Of a DNA stretch of 52,547 nt, positions 35,807 through 45,311 are shown piece by piece. Source of the DNA: Terana coerulea (Eukaryota > Basidiomycota > Agaricomycetes > Polyporales > Phanerochaetaceae); contig JAKOGH010000575.1 of assembly GCA_024811115.1 (NCBI GenBank), positions 1 to 52,547 on the forward strand. The letters are read 5' to 3'. Each line of letters begins with the position of its first letter. The first letter of the stretch is position 1. A model generated the notes under the pieces. The model ran no database searches, had not been told where the DNA came from, and saw only the letters and a program-made list of their open reading frames with translations. The translations under genes and the position numbers were made by a program.

Positions 35807-36491
35807 CGTCGTTAGTCGGGTCGCTGTACTCGGACAGCCGCGACGTCGTGCCTGCACGTACAGGAGTAGAGAGCACGCAGGGCAAACCCGGGTATGTAAT
35901 TGATCGCGCTCTAGACATGCGCTTCACGATGGTGGGAACGGCGGGGCAGTCAGAACAGGAAGGAGGCAGGGCGACGCACGGTCACGCGACTTCGCCGAAC
36001 TGACGCGTCATCATGCGTGATTGCCTCTGGCGAATGTCGTGTGCGTCGGTGCAGTACTGCAGAATGGCGCCGTCGCATAGGAAGTAGTGTCCAGTTTATG
36101 TGCACGCTGTGAGGCACGACGCCGCAGGTGTGTCGGACGATGGTAAGAGGGCGGGGAAGCGTGCGAACTTGAGGCAGATCTTCACTTCAGGCCGACGGGC
36201 CGAGCTACCGATGCGATCCACGTGGCCTCAGTCTTTGAGCTCCGAGTCGTTCTGTAGTTCGCTTTCGTGCTGTGAGGGTCGAAATCACACATCCGAACAG
36301 CGAGCCTTGACTATAAGGTGGATACAAGTAGAGAGTTGACCGGGCAAACTCTGCTCAAGATGTACAGGGATGTAAATGAAGTCGGCAGTACTACATACAA
36401 TCATACAAAGCGAACTTTCTGCACAGTTTGTCATCCCAGGTTGTTTGCTGGACCGATAATATGGAGCTGGGGTAAAAGACTTCAGTAAAGC
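35807..36491. other. Intergenic region 5' of DLD1
   Basis: About 680 bp containing the DLD1 promoter and the 3' flank of the next minus-strand gene. Nothing distinctive was seen. Confidence 0.35.
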
Positions 36492-38737
36492 TCACATTTC
36501 CAGGAAACCAAGGCCCAGTGTATGCCACACATCTGATTTGTTAAGTCTCATGTCAACTCCAGTCTCGCAGCAACTCTGCATATAACTTCTCATACTTGCG
36601 GAGAGCTTGGTGTAGTCGGCTTGCATCTTCGCGCTTTCATTCCGAAAGTGGGCCATGTCATTGTTCCGAGCCGCGAGCTGGCCTTGGCACTGAGACAGCT
36701 CACTGCATAGAGCCTGCTCCTTGCTCGAAAGCAAGTTGTACTCTGCATTCATCGCCAGCGTTGCTGTTTGTGCTTTGCCGTCTGAGCGAGTAGCTCTGCA
36801 GACTGCGCCATGGATGCGGCAAGCTGACGGCGGAGTGCGTTCTTAATGGCGTTCTTGTCCGACCGAATCTCGCGGAGTTCATGCCACAGGTCCGTGCCTT
36901 TCATGTCGGCAAACACACGCAGCTCGGTGATCAGACTTTGCAAGTCAACTGGCCGTGTATTGTTTGCCTTTTCTGGCTGCCAGTTTAACTTTAGGAATGT
37001 TTCTGTTCTTGCAACAGCAGAAAGGAGTTTTTCCACAAATCTTGCCACAGACAAATGAAACTTTTGGTGCATAGCACGTAACTTCTCCACTAATGCATAT
37101 GTTTCTGCATTGTGCTGGCCTGCAGCATGACAGTGCTTTTGAGGGTGGTAAACTCATCCTTGTGGAGAGTAAGCATGGTGTGGAGGTTCATGAGTTTTAG
37201 ATGGCCAATCATAAGGGCACTTGACCTGTATTCCCACTAGTGTTGCCGAAGTTCAGTTCAGTTCGGCGGTTCAGAACCAGAACTGATGAACCAAACCGTG
37301 TGGTTCAGTTCAGTTCAGTTCTGGTTCGGCCTCTAGATAACTTGGCTCGGTTCTTAGTTCGGGGCATGGCTGTCACACCTGAACCAAGTTCGAACTGGTT
37401 CGAATTATGAACCATGTATATGTTATGTAGTGTACTTGTACTGGGATTCATAGAGAAAAGTACATGAACTTACTTACTATAGCATGTCTAAACTATTTTT
37501 TCATTGTTGTGCTTGTAAACTGAGCACCAAATGTCACTTTGCTTATGTTTTGGTGTATATATGATGCCATCAATAGTTGCCAAAAAGGCAACTGGCAGCC
37601 TCTATCAGACACTGAGCTTCAAAACATCATAATGTAAGGCTTTTGCACTATACAAACTCCTCTAGATGTCAATATATAACTCTATTATGATCTACCATTG
37701 CAATTATACTGATTTAACAGAGTAAAGCTGATATATACATGGTTCAATAGTTCAAACCAGTTCATGCTGGTTCAGTTCAGTTCAGTTCAGGTTCGGCTGC
37801 TAAACACTTGGTTCTGGTTCTGGTTCAGACAAAATGGGCCTGAACCAAACTGAACTGAACTTCGGCAACACTAATTCCCACAGGTGGTCTGTTAGGCAGC
37901 TCACACGTGAGGCAAAGCTAAGATAACTAGACTCAGAATCAGGTAAGGGCTGGTGCATATTGAGCATAACACACTGGATATGGTCGCCTTCATGCGGAAG
38001 AACCACATAGTTCAGATATTGGAGCTCCTCAAAAGAATAAGGAACGCAGCATGTGAAGCAAAGTTGATACATGTGTTAGGCTGCTCAAAATACTGCTTGA
38101 CATTGGGCAGCAACTCAATAGCCACTTCTAAGGCATGTGTCAGGCCAGATATTAGATTAGTCATCTTGGTTTGTTGTTGTCGGAAAGAGGCTTGGATCTC
38201 ATAAAACCCAGTTGTGGGGGACTCGCATTTGTTGTCTGCTGAGTCTGGATGCTGCCTTGGCGCACCAGTGAAGGATACGAGGGAGGATAGCTGTTTGGTC
38301 TCTGTTATAGAGAGGCCCGGGAGTAACTCAAGTATGCATTGAGACGAGCAACAGCGGCGCAATATTCGGCACATTGCTGTTCCAATATTCCAACCACTGA
38401 TACAGTCGTATGATAGGACATTGCACGGTAAATCTGCAGACCAGAGCACGTTTCTTCACACGCACTTGGTTTTAGTCTAATCAATGTGCAAACAGCGTAT
38501 GAGAGCCAACAACTCACCTTGGCCCAGCTCAGCTTGCAGTGAATTCGATTGCGCAGGTCCATCATGCCAGATACTGCGTGGCTCTACGTCCACCCAGTCG
38601 TTGCCTTCGACCCGCTGGTAAGATATGCGAGGCTTTTTGGCAGCTTGCCCTGCTTCGTCCTGAGTCTCCTCGGATCGGCGCTTGGCGTTGGAGCCACTTG
38701 CGATGTGAACAGGTTTGCACGACAAGCTTGAAGACAT
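36492..38737 (-). pseudogene. Coiled-coil gene with basic N-terminal patch, interrupted by a hAT-type MITE
   Basis: The 5' exon (38737) reads MSSSLSCKPVHIASGSNAKR and contains an NLS-like AAKKPRISYQRVE. Later helical pieces read QIYRAMSYHTTVSVVGILEQ, FYEIQASFRQQQTKMTNLIS and SFEELQYLNYVVLPHEGDHI, down to SCLTDHLWE. The frame is then cut at 37874 by the MITE. On the far side it resumes with RSSALMIGHLKLMNLHTMLT, later RAMHQKFHLSVARFVEKLLS, DLWHELREIRSDKNAIKNAL and SSKEQALCSELSQCQGQLAA, ending near 36492. If the 8-bp duplication is counted once, the codons join without a stop at the insertion site. Other junctions (near 37130, 36760 and 38490) need unresolved introns or indels, so the gene may have decayed further. 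Confidence 0.55.
37238..37873. mobile_element. hAT-type MITE, 636 bp
   Basis: The ends are a perfect 26-bp inverted repeat starting TAGTGTTGCCGAAGTTCAGT, flanked by the 8-bp duplication ATTCCCAC (37230-37237 and 37874-37881). Both features are diagnostic of the hAT superfamily. Near each end are runs of the pentamer TTCAG/GTTCA and GGTTC words (37250-37400 and 37740-37865), making extended subterminal repeats. The AT-rich centre has no transposase frame. It sits in the reading frame of the coiled-coil gene. Confidence 0.9.
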
Positions 38738-38739
38738 GC

Positions 38740-39237
38740 CCTGCTACGATCCTTGGGGTGCAAGGGCTTCACTGAAAGAGCGTGTGTTGAATGAAGGGAT
38801 GCTGATGCCGTATGCGTTATCCCCGAGAACCCACGTGAGGTGCCGTTGCCGAAGAGCGCCAAAGTCCCAGATGTCGTGCAAGGAACAAGCTTTATAGGTG
38901 GTAATAAATTTAGCCATCTTCCCCTACTCGTGAAGCGCCGCTTGCACGGCAGCAACCTTGCTTGTCCTTGAGGCAACCTTGAGGTGAAGCTGGAAACTGG
39001 TAGTGACTTTGGTGACTGTTACGCGTAACATGATGCAATCACGGCAAAGTCCGATGAGTTGAGGGTTGCTTTCCCACGGTATTTCGCATAGCAGAGAGAC
39101 CTTGACAAGCAAGGTAATTCATGTATCAATATCTCAAAATCATAGTCGACGAACGAACGTGCTAGTGCGGTTGAATTACCACAACTTACTTCGGCAGTCG
39201 CTAAAATAAAGATGCAGAGACAAAAACGATGAAGTTG
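38740..39237. other. Intergenic region upstream of the interrupted coiled-coil gene
   Basis: About 500 bp between that gene's start and the tRNA gene. No convincing feature; minus-strand frames here overlap the tRNA and are not credible proteins. Confidence 0.3.
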
Positions 39238-39320
39238 TGGACACACTGGGAATTGAACCCAGCACCCCCGCAAACGCTCACATGCTAAGCGGATGTGATA
39301 ACCAACTACACCATGCGCCC
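39238..39320 (-). tRNA. tRNA-Ala (anticodon AGC) with a short intron
   Basis: Read on the minus strand, it starts GGGCGCATGGTGTAGTTGGT and ends CCCAGTGTGTCCA. The 7-bp acceptor stem pairs GGGCGCA with TGTGTCC (two G-U pairs). The D arm is GTG...CAC, the T arm CTGGG-TTCAATT-CCCAG. The anticodon stem TCCGC/GCGGG holds loop TTAGCA with anticodon AGC. Ten extra bases (about TGTGAGCGTT) after the loop are the canonical-position intron, leaving a 73-nt mature tRNA. A- and B-box-like sequences are present. CCA is not encoded, as usual in eukaryotes. Confidence 0.93.
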
Positions 39321-39672
39321 AGTGGTCGTTATGTCTGTGCCATCTACTCATAGTGGTGGGATATATTCCGCAGTATTTACCGTTGCTCAGGTCAGACCTG
39401 GATTGTGCATGCCAACCACCACACCGTCTTACATCACAATGCAAAGGACATTTTGGTATCAGTACAGTGCGGCGTGCCTCACCACTCATCTCCCAGTCGA
39501 TCAGACGCAGCTTGAATGTGCACAAAGACCCGACTACCACACGGTAAGCACGGTGGGAAAGTACTTTTAGCGGCAAACGCTCCGTCGAACGTCTTTTCCC
39601 GTTCGAACGGTCACTGGACAGGCTCGACTTAGCACTATACGAGATAACTCTTATGGTCACGTCTTCCCTCGG
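39321..39672. promoter_or_regulatory. Upstream region of the H3-tail-like gene
   Basis: About 350 bp between the tRNA and the H3-tail-like gene; it must include that gene's promoter. No TATA box in a convincing position was seen. The tRNA is transcribed away from this region, so it is a divergent Pol II/Pol III spacer. Confidence 0.3.
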
Positions 39673-40157
39673 ATGCCTCGCACGAAGCAAGCCTGTCGCA
39701 AAACCACTGGTGGGAGACCGCCGAGACGGCAGACGGTGCTCGGTTTGCTCGAGGGTCCGGTTCAAGGAATGTCGATGAACAGTCCGCGCAATGCCGCACT
39801 ATCAGAAGCACGCGTACACGTGAAAGCGGATCCCTCGGCGGAGCTTCAAGGTGCGTCGTATTTACTTTCTGACCTCGGATTCGTGGACGTGTAACAACGG
39901 TCACATCGCTTGCTACAGACGGTGGTGCGCAGTTAAGTACGAACAGTGGTAGTCACGATGCAGTCGTGCGACTCACCGCAGAGCTGGCGGAGGCGCAGTA
40001 TGACAATGCTGGGCTGAAGGCCGAGGCCCGACGAGCGCGCAAGGAGATGGCTCGCCTGCGTGTGGAGGCTGCAGAGCTTAGGGAGACGAACATAAAACTC
40101 AAGCAGGAGATCGCCGCGTTGCGAGGAAAGAGAGATGCGGTGAACGGAAGCGTATAG
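39673..40157 (+). CDS. Small coiled-coil protein with a histone H3 tail-like N-terminus
   Basis: Two exons (39673-39850 and 39919-40157; 68-nt intron GTGCGT...CTACAG) give 138 residues. Residues 1-19 after the initiator Met read PRTKQACRKTTGGRPPRRQ, identical to the histone H3 N-terminus at 12 of 19 positions. R2-T3-K4-Q5, R8-K9, T11-G12-G13, P16-R17 and Q19 are kept; K14 and K18 are Arg. After this the similarity to H3 stops (no AARKSAP, no histone fold). Residues ~80-130 form a coiled coil with heptads: VRLTAELAEAQYDNAGLKAE, MARLRVEAAELRETNIKLKQ, EIAALRG. It lies next to other nuclear-type coiled-coil genes. I infer that it could be bound or modified by H3K4/K9 readers or writers; this is untested. 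It is not itself a histone. Confidence 0.7.
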
Positions 40158-40567
40158 GATGATAGACTCAAAGTACCGACTTGGACCCTGGAACGATAGG
40201 TTGAACTTGGGGACTGGTTCAGAGTCTGGCGAACAGAATATCGAACGTCCCTGACGGTGAGGCTTTGCCTATGGACGTAAATCAAGACCTTAACCTCTCA
40301 TTAGGCTTATGTGGACCGGGATCAGGCTGTGCTGTCCGTCAATCCGTCCCTATGCACAGAATAATCATTTTATCATGGTCAAGGCGGCGACGGGTCGATA
40401 GGGAACTGACGTGTGCTGGATCTATGATTCCTCCTTGGGCAACTGAACAAATTGATAAGTATCAAATGATGATGTGTTTCTAGGAAGCCTTATGAAGTAT
40501 GCCTATATATTGCGCGCACTTACGGATGTATCTTCAACTTTCAAGGCCCTCGATATTGCGTTGCAAG
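40158..40567. other. Intergenic region
   Basis: About 410 bp between two plus-strand genes, with no evident feature other than the presumed promoter of the membrane-protein gene. Confidence 0.3.
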
Positions 40568-41704
40568 ATGACGATACTCGTGCATTCCACCGGCCACTGC
40601 TTAGCTCTACTATTTATTTTACTCTCGTCAGCGAGACAAGCCCGGCCAGGTTTGGTGAATGTCACAGTGGACGACAACTACCCAGACCCTCACACGAATT
40701 CGAGTGTCATATACAGCCCTCCTAGTTGCTGGAACTTTGGTCCAACGTGCACCAGTTGTAAGGCTAAACCAGATCCTGATTCGGTATTCAACGGAAGTTG
40801 GCATGACGCAACATATAGTCTAAAGGAACCTACGGAAAATGTCATACAGACAATGGAGTTCTCATTCAAGGGTAAGTGCCCAACTCCGTCGTGCTCAAGC
40901 CGCATCTCATGCATACTAGGCTCGGCAATATATATCTACGGGATTACTTTCGACGGTGTCAGCAGCCCGAAAGGAGCTATCCACCAACTATTTTTCATTG
41001 ACGACGTTGAGGTTGGAAAGTACACTCATACACCGAGCGGGAGCCGAAAATATTCATACAATGTCTCGTTGTACGCCAATCATTCCATACCATCAGGGCA
41101 GCACATTTTCAAGCTACAGAACGGGGATCACCCAACATGTCTTCGCTTATACTTTTCGATTATTTGCAGTATTCAATGTGCGTCTATACTTGCTTTACCT
41201 GTCACGAAATGCATTAACATTCGTCCATTTAGAGAAGAGAATAAAACGTCAGGCTCACAGTCGGGCTCACAGTCGGGCTCACAGTCGGGCTCACAGTCGG
41301 GCTCGAAGTCAGGCTCACAGTCGGGCTCACAGTCAGGCTCGAAGTCAGGCTCGTCCCATCACTCGCAAACCTTAGGCACGACGCAAGTTGTGCTAATAGC
41401 CACCCTCGTAACGGTTCTTGTAACGCTCATGTTGCTATTTGCACTTGGAGTCATGTTTTACCGCAGCCGCTCTACAGCCGGGCGGCATAAAGACATTGTC
41501 CCAAGCACCAGTGCCCGGCAATACCGAGCCTCAACTACAAGTATAATGCTTCCCCCGGGTCTTCCGAAAGCCCCTCCACCCTCCGTACAACTCATTCGTG
41601 GTCCAATCGTTTCATCGAGGACAGCGGACACTACAGCTCAGTTCACCTCTATTTTCTCGTATTGGACCCCTTCGTCGTTCAGCAGTGGAGCTAGGTCACG
41701 GTAG
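40568..41704 (+). CDS. Secretory-pathway single-pass membrane protein with a GSQS repeat stalk
   Basis: A signal peptide is clear: MTILVHSTGHCLALLFILLS with SARQA after it. The lumenal/extracellular part has several N-glycosylation sequons (NVT, NSS, NGS, NVS, NHS), cysteines (CWNFGPTCTSCKAKP) and beta-rich stretches (AIYIYGITFDGV, GQHIFKLQNGD) of the jelly-roll-like ectodomain often seen in agaricomycete membrane proteins. A Ser/Gly-rich stalk made of GSQS/GSKS repeats leads to the membrane span VVLIATLVTVLVTLMLLFAL, then a basic stop-transfer (FYRSRSTAGRHKD) and a short Pro/Ser-rich tail. An in-frame intron at 40872-40919 probably removes 16 codons. A second intron near 41185-41232 is possible but does not join cleanly. 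The function is unknown; surface sensing is a guess. Confidence 0.75.
   Translation: MTILVHSTGHCLALLFILLSSARQARPGLVNVTVDDNYPDPHTNSSVIYSPPSCWNFGPTCTSCKAKPDPDSVFNGSWHDATYSLKEPTENVIQTMEFSFKGKCPTPSCSSRISCILGSAIYIYGITFDGVSSPKGAIHQLFFIDDVEVGKYTHTPSGSRKYSYNVSLYANHSIPSGQHIFKLQNGDHPTCLRLYFSIICSIQCASILALPVTKCINIRPFREENKTSGSQSGSQSGSQSGSQSGSKSGSQSGSQSGSKSGSSHHSQTLGTTQVVLIATLVTVLVTLMLLFALGVMFYRSRSTAGRHKDIVPSTSARQYRASTTSIMLPPGLPKAPPPSVQLIRGPIVSSRTADTTAQFTSIFSYWTPSSFSSGARSR
41250..41352 (+). repeat. 12-bp coding minisatellite (GSQS/GSKS)
   Basis: About nine units of TCGGGCTCACAG, with variants containing AAG (Lys) or TCAGGC, lie in tandem in the stalk of the membrane protein. Units are nearly identical, so copy number is likely variable. 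It is a multiple of three and keeps the frame. Confidence 0.85.
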
Positions 41705-41792
41705 TGCAGATATCCTATTGTACGGTAGTAGGTACTTCCTCGCCACAAGAACGATACAATTGATCCCAGTATCTTGCGTAGCGCAGTTCCTG

Positions 41793-42230
41793 TCATCGAC
41801 CGATATCCATGGCGAGGTCGATACGTTGTTCGACGATGTCCTTGTGCAGCAGTTTCTCCGCCACCGCCTTCCGCAGCACTCGTACGGCCCACTCGCGGCA
41901 GTTCGTGGGTCTGTCGTTGCGTAGCCTGACAGGCGTGGCCATTGCTATACCCACCAACTGTTCGCGATCTCTTGCGTCGAACACCTTCAGTGGGATCAAC
42001 ACCGTGTTCGACGAGATATCGTCGTACTGCGTTCTTGACATAGTGACAGCGCCTTGGTCACTGGCGTTGGATACTACCGTCAAGATAGACTGTTCTTCTC
42101 CAGGCTTCTCGCCGCCCCATGTTATTGCCCATGGGAGTCGGTATCCCGGTACATCTCGGCTTTTGATAACACCAAGATATACCATTCGACGCGTGGAGTC
42201 GATCACTTGTGGCTTGGGTGGGGATGACAT
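41793..42230 (-). CDS. Hypothetical protein, 145 residues
   Basis: An uninterrupted frame MSSPPKPQVIDSTRRMVYLG...WAITWGGEKPGEEQSILTVV...NDRPTNCREWAVRVLRKAVA...RIDLAMDIGR. The NCxEWAxxVLxxxV helix recalls small fungal proteins that carry an NC.xW motif before a C-terminal helix, but I cannot name the family. The complementary strand is also open (41809-42294), but its composition is less protein-like. It lies convergent with the membrane-protein gene. Confidence 0.6.
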   Translation of the reverse strand: MSSPPKPQVIDSTRRMVYLGVIKSRDVPGYRLPWAITWGGEKPGEEQSILTVVSNASDQGAVTMSRTQYDDISSNTVLIPLKVFDARDREQLVGIAMATPVRLRNDRPTNCREWAVRVLRKAVAEKLLHKDIVEQRIDLAMDIGR

Positions 42231-42520
42231 GAGTGCGTCGTTGAGATGTCGTATTTGCGGAGTGAGGTCGCGCAGTTGTGGTAGAAGAGAATGAGACGGA
42301 GGGCGATTGGGCTGTTACGTCGATGATATTTCGGGCTGGCGGCCTCGATCACGTGCCTTTGTCTGAGTGGCCTGGGCTTTTACCTCTTTATCTGTAAGCG
42401 CATGTGATCACCAGCCACCTTGTGTGAATGGAAATAGAGGTATCGTAATGGCGCGTTCATATTGTAGGCAATACCGACTAATCTCAAGAAATGAGTAGGC
42501 AAATTGCGATTGTTTCTACC

Positions 42521-43769
42521 TCACCGGCACTCCCATACCACGTCCTCTGCCCGCCCCGTCAGCAAGAACTGGCGCATGTTTTTCAACGCCCTGAGCTCCA
42601 TTGCTTTCTGCGTTTCGTATGTTGACGCGCCGACGTGCGGCAGCAACACGACGTTATCGAGCGCAAAAAGCCTCGGATTCACACGCGGCTCGTCGGGCAG
42701 GACATCCAGGCCTGCTGCTGACAACTTCACGCGCATATATCAGCTCGGCGCTGTCAGCAAGAGAGCAAGGGAAGAAACGTACGTGCCCGTCTTCTAGCGC
42801 TGATATGAGCGCATCCTCATCCACGACCCTTCCGCGGCCCGTATTCACAAGCACGCACCCAGGTTTGAGCACACGTATAATCTCTTCGCCGACCATGCCC
42901 TCGGTTTCCTCGTTCAACGGAAGATGCACGCTAAGAACGTCGGCCTGCCGCAGCATCTCACCCAAGTGCTCCTTATCGTAGTACGCGCAGTAGGTTGGCG
43001 CGGACGCGTGCGGTGACCGGTTGTGGTAAAGTACTCGCATGCCGAACATGGCGTGTGTGAGCTCCGCGAGGCGTAGCCCAATGCCGCCGAGCCCGAAAAT
43101 GGCAATCGCAAGTCCATGCAGTGAGCGTAAAGGCATGGCGGAGGTGGGTGCTGCCCGCGTCTCACGGAAGGTCCGTGAGGCAAGGGAATGCCCGGTGAAG
43201 CACGCGAGAATGAGGTATAGAGCCGTCGTCGCGGTCGAGTCGTTGGTCTCGTCAGGCGTATTGGAAACAAAAATGCCTACGTGGAGGCGTTAACCGCGCG
43301 TTGCGCCTTGGCGCAGACTGAGAACGTACCGCGTACTTTGCATTGAACGACGTCTATCTTGTCGTATCCCGCGCCGTTGTGTGCAATCCAGCTGACGCCA
43401 GCATTGGCGAGCACGTCAATGACCTCCGCATCAAAAACACCGACATGTATCGCGGAGGTGTTCCTGTGGTATATCCCTACCACGCCGGCATATGCTCCGC
43501 CGGGCTGGAATCCGGCGAGAAACCCGGTGCGTGTTTTGGACGTCATGATCTGCAAGCGCATTTGCTCAGTGAGCCATTCAGCTATCCATCGAGTTTGAGC
43601 TTGATGCAGAGACGTACAATTACATCGGCGATACCGCCAAACGTTGCAGCGCACTCTTGGTGCGAGTACACCAGGTCGCCTGTGCCATAAAAGTAGACGT
43701 TACTGGAAGGTCGCCAGTAAAATAAGTAGGGAACAAACCGCAGATAAGAACGCGATTGGTAGACATCAT
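42521..43769 (-). CDS. D-isomer-specific 2-hydroxyacid dehydrogenase (glyoxylate/hydroxypyruvate reductase type)
   Basis: It reduces 2-oxo acids such as glyoxylate or hydroxypyruvate with NAD(P)H. N-terminal exons read MSTNRVLICG, GDLVYSHQECAATFGGIADV and PGGAYAGVVGIYHRNTSAIH, leading to WIAHNGAGYDKIDV, the family's substrate-domain signature. The Rossmann domain has AIAIFGLGGIGLRLAELTHA and the conserved loop VHLPLNEETEGMVG. Catalytic residues are in VLVNTGRGRVVDEDAL (Arg), LDVLPDEPRVNP (Glu) and VVLLPHVGASTYETQKAME (His). Introns lie near 42737-42780, 43270-43330 and 43490-43600, plus one near the 5' end whose exact borders are uncertain. The stop is TGA at 42521. Confidence 0.9.
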
Positions 43770-45311
43770 GTAACCTGCGCGTAGTTCTGCTTTATTACGT
43801 GTGAGCATGAGATATGCACGGTATTATGTCGTTGCTAAGCACCTCCTGCTGGAGCTACTTTTCTCGCGTCGTCAAGTTGTATGAAGACGGCTCAATAGCT
43901 AGAAGTAAAGGCTGGGGGCATCGACATGAGACGTGCGGTTCCAGCGGTTGCTGTGGCGATAGGCAGTCGGGCCGGCATCCGGAGTAGATGAGTGGTGTGA
44001 AGCCCGAGCGAGGTATCAAGATAGACGACTCCGAGGATCGAGGAGAAGTTTGCAAACCTTTCGGCGGGCTTGAATTTATTTAGCTCTTTAAAAGAACGGT
44101 TGTCAGCGCGACACCCCGTGAGGGTTTGTTAACGAAGCTGAGCATACTTATGCTGTATAGCTGTCGGTATCACTCTATGGAATCAAACATGGTCGTGTAC
44201 CGGAGCATGGCGGCCGACTACAGCTGCCTGGCAGACTACTCTGGCGGAGGAAAGCTGGAGTGCGACGTCATTGAGCCTTCAAGCTTCAAGGGCGCAGGGA
44301 TATACTTAGCAGTGCTTGATATTGCTAGTCGACCACTAAAACAGGCTGTACGGCCAAGCCATCCAATGACAAAACACGCGCTAGAAGAGTGGCGGATTGA
44401 GCCAGTGCATCGGTCACAAATGGTCTCACCTGCTAGGAACGTTAAGGCGAAGGAATGCTGAGTTTATATAAGATTGATACGCACCAGAGCTTCTGCTTGA
44501 GCTATTTGCTAGTGAGTAATCACAGATGCTTGCTCTAGAATCCGCATGGTTCCGCCCGTAGGAGCCAGCTGTTCTCAGGGAATAAGGGAAGAGTCGAGCC
44601 ACGAGTGGATCCGGTGGTCGAGAAGTTGTAAGCGCCCTCTCTTGCTGCCGTTCCCCGTATCATGCGCCGTTCGAGATGTCCAGCGATATATCGGCGTGCG
44701 TATAGGCGAGTTTTGCGCATATAGCAAGTCGTTGAGTGTAAGAGAGGCTAACACGACCACGGTGGTGTCCCCGGACGTTTTGTCACATTGGGTGACGGCA
44801 GTGATGCGAGTGACAAGCTGTGACTGGGGGAAGTTTTGAGATTTGCCACGCGTCTGGTAATTTGAGTACAGCTCGGTGAGTATCTTCCCACTTGTAGTAG
44901 CTGACATCGCTACGTACAAGAGAAATCTAAAGACGTCGTCTGGCGAATTGGCAATGTACACCGTATTGTGGCCGACGCCGTTGCCAGCACGGCCAGATCG
45001 GACGATGGAGTGCGCTCGAAGGTCCGCACCGAATCTGCAAGAATACTGTCACAGAAAAGCTGCAACTGAGCGAAAACGCGGTAGAGCATCTGGCGTAAGT
45101 GCTGGAGGTTTCAGACAGGGCGAGAACCTAGGCTGGGGTTAGCCGGCACCCGAGTGTATCCGAGCGCTTCCGCCTCCGAATCTCGCGATCTCTTCTCCGC
45201 CGTTCTCTTTCTTACGCACCCACAAAGGGCCAATCCCCTTCCTCCTAGTTTTTTCCTCTTCTTCCTACATTATTCCTCTGCCTACTTACGATACCCCATA
45301 ATTTATTTTTC
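43770..45311. other. Intergenic stretch with one doubtful minus-strand ORF
   Basis: About 1.5 kb. A 128-codon minus-strand frame (44961-44575; MYIANSPDDVFRFLLYVAMS, later TTVVVLASLTLNDLLYAQNS) could be an exon of an unrecognised gene but has no supporting context. The last 90 bp before 45312 are a pyrimidine-rich tract (45225-45311), probably the leader/promoter of the next coiled-coil gene. Confidence 0.35.

Noticed and set aside
37250..37400. TTCAG/GTTCA runs considered as telomeric or interstitial telomere repeats
   Set aside because: They do not match the usual fungal TTAGGG unit and are bounded by hAT-type inverted ends and an 8-bp duplication.
39019..39765. 248-codon minus-strand ORF
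   Set aside because: It runs through the tRNA gene and has no protein-like segments.
39673..39894. H3-like ORF considered as a truncated histone H3 gene
   Set aside because: Similarity ends at about residue 20, there is no histone-fold sequence, and a spliced coiled-coil exon follows.
41250..41352. Regular repeat array considered as CRISPR
   Set aside because: Units are 12 bp without spacers, in frame within a eukaryotic gene; it is a coding minisatellite.
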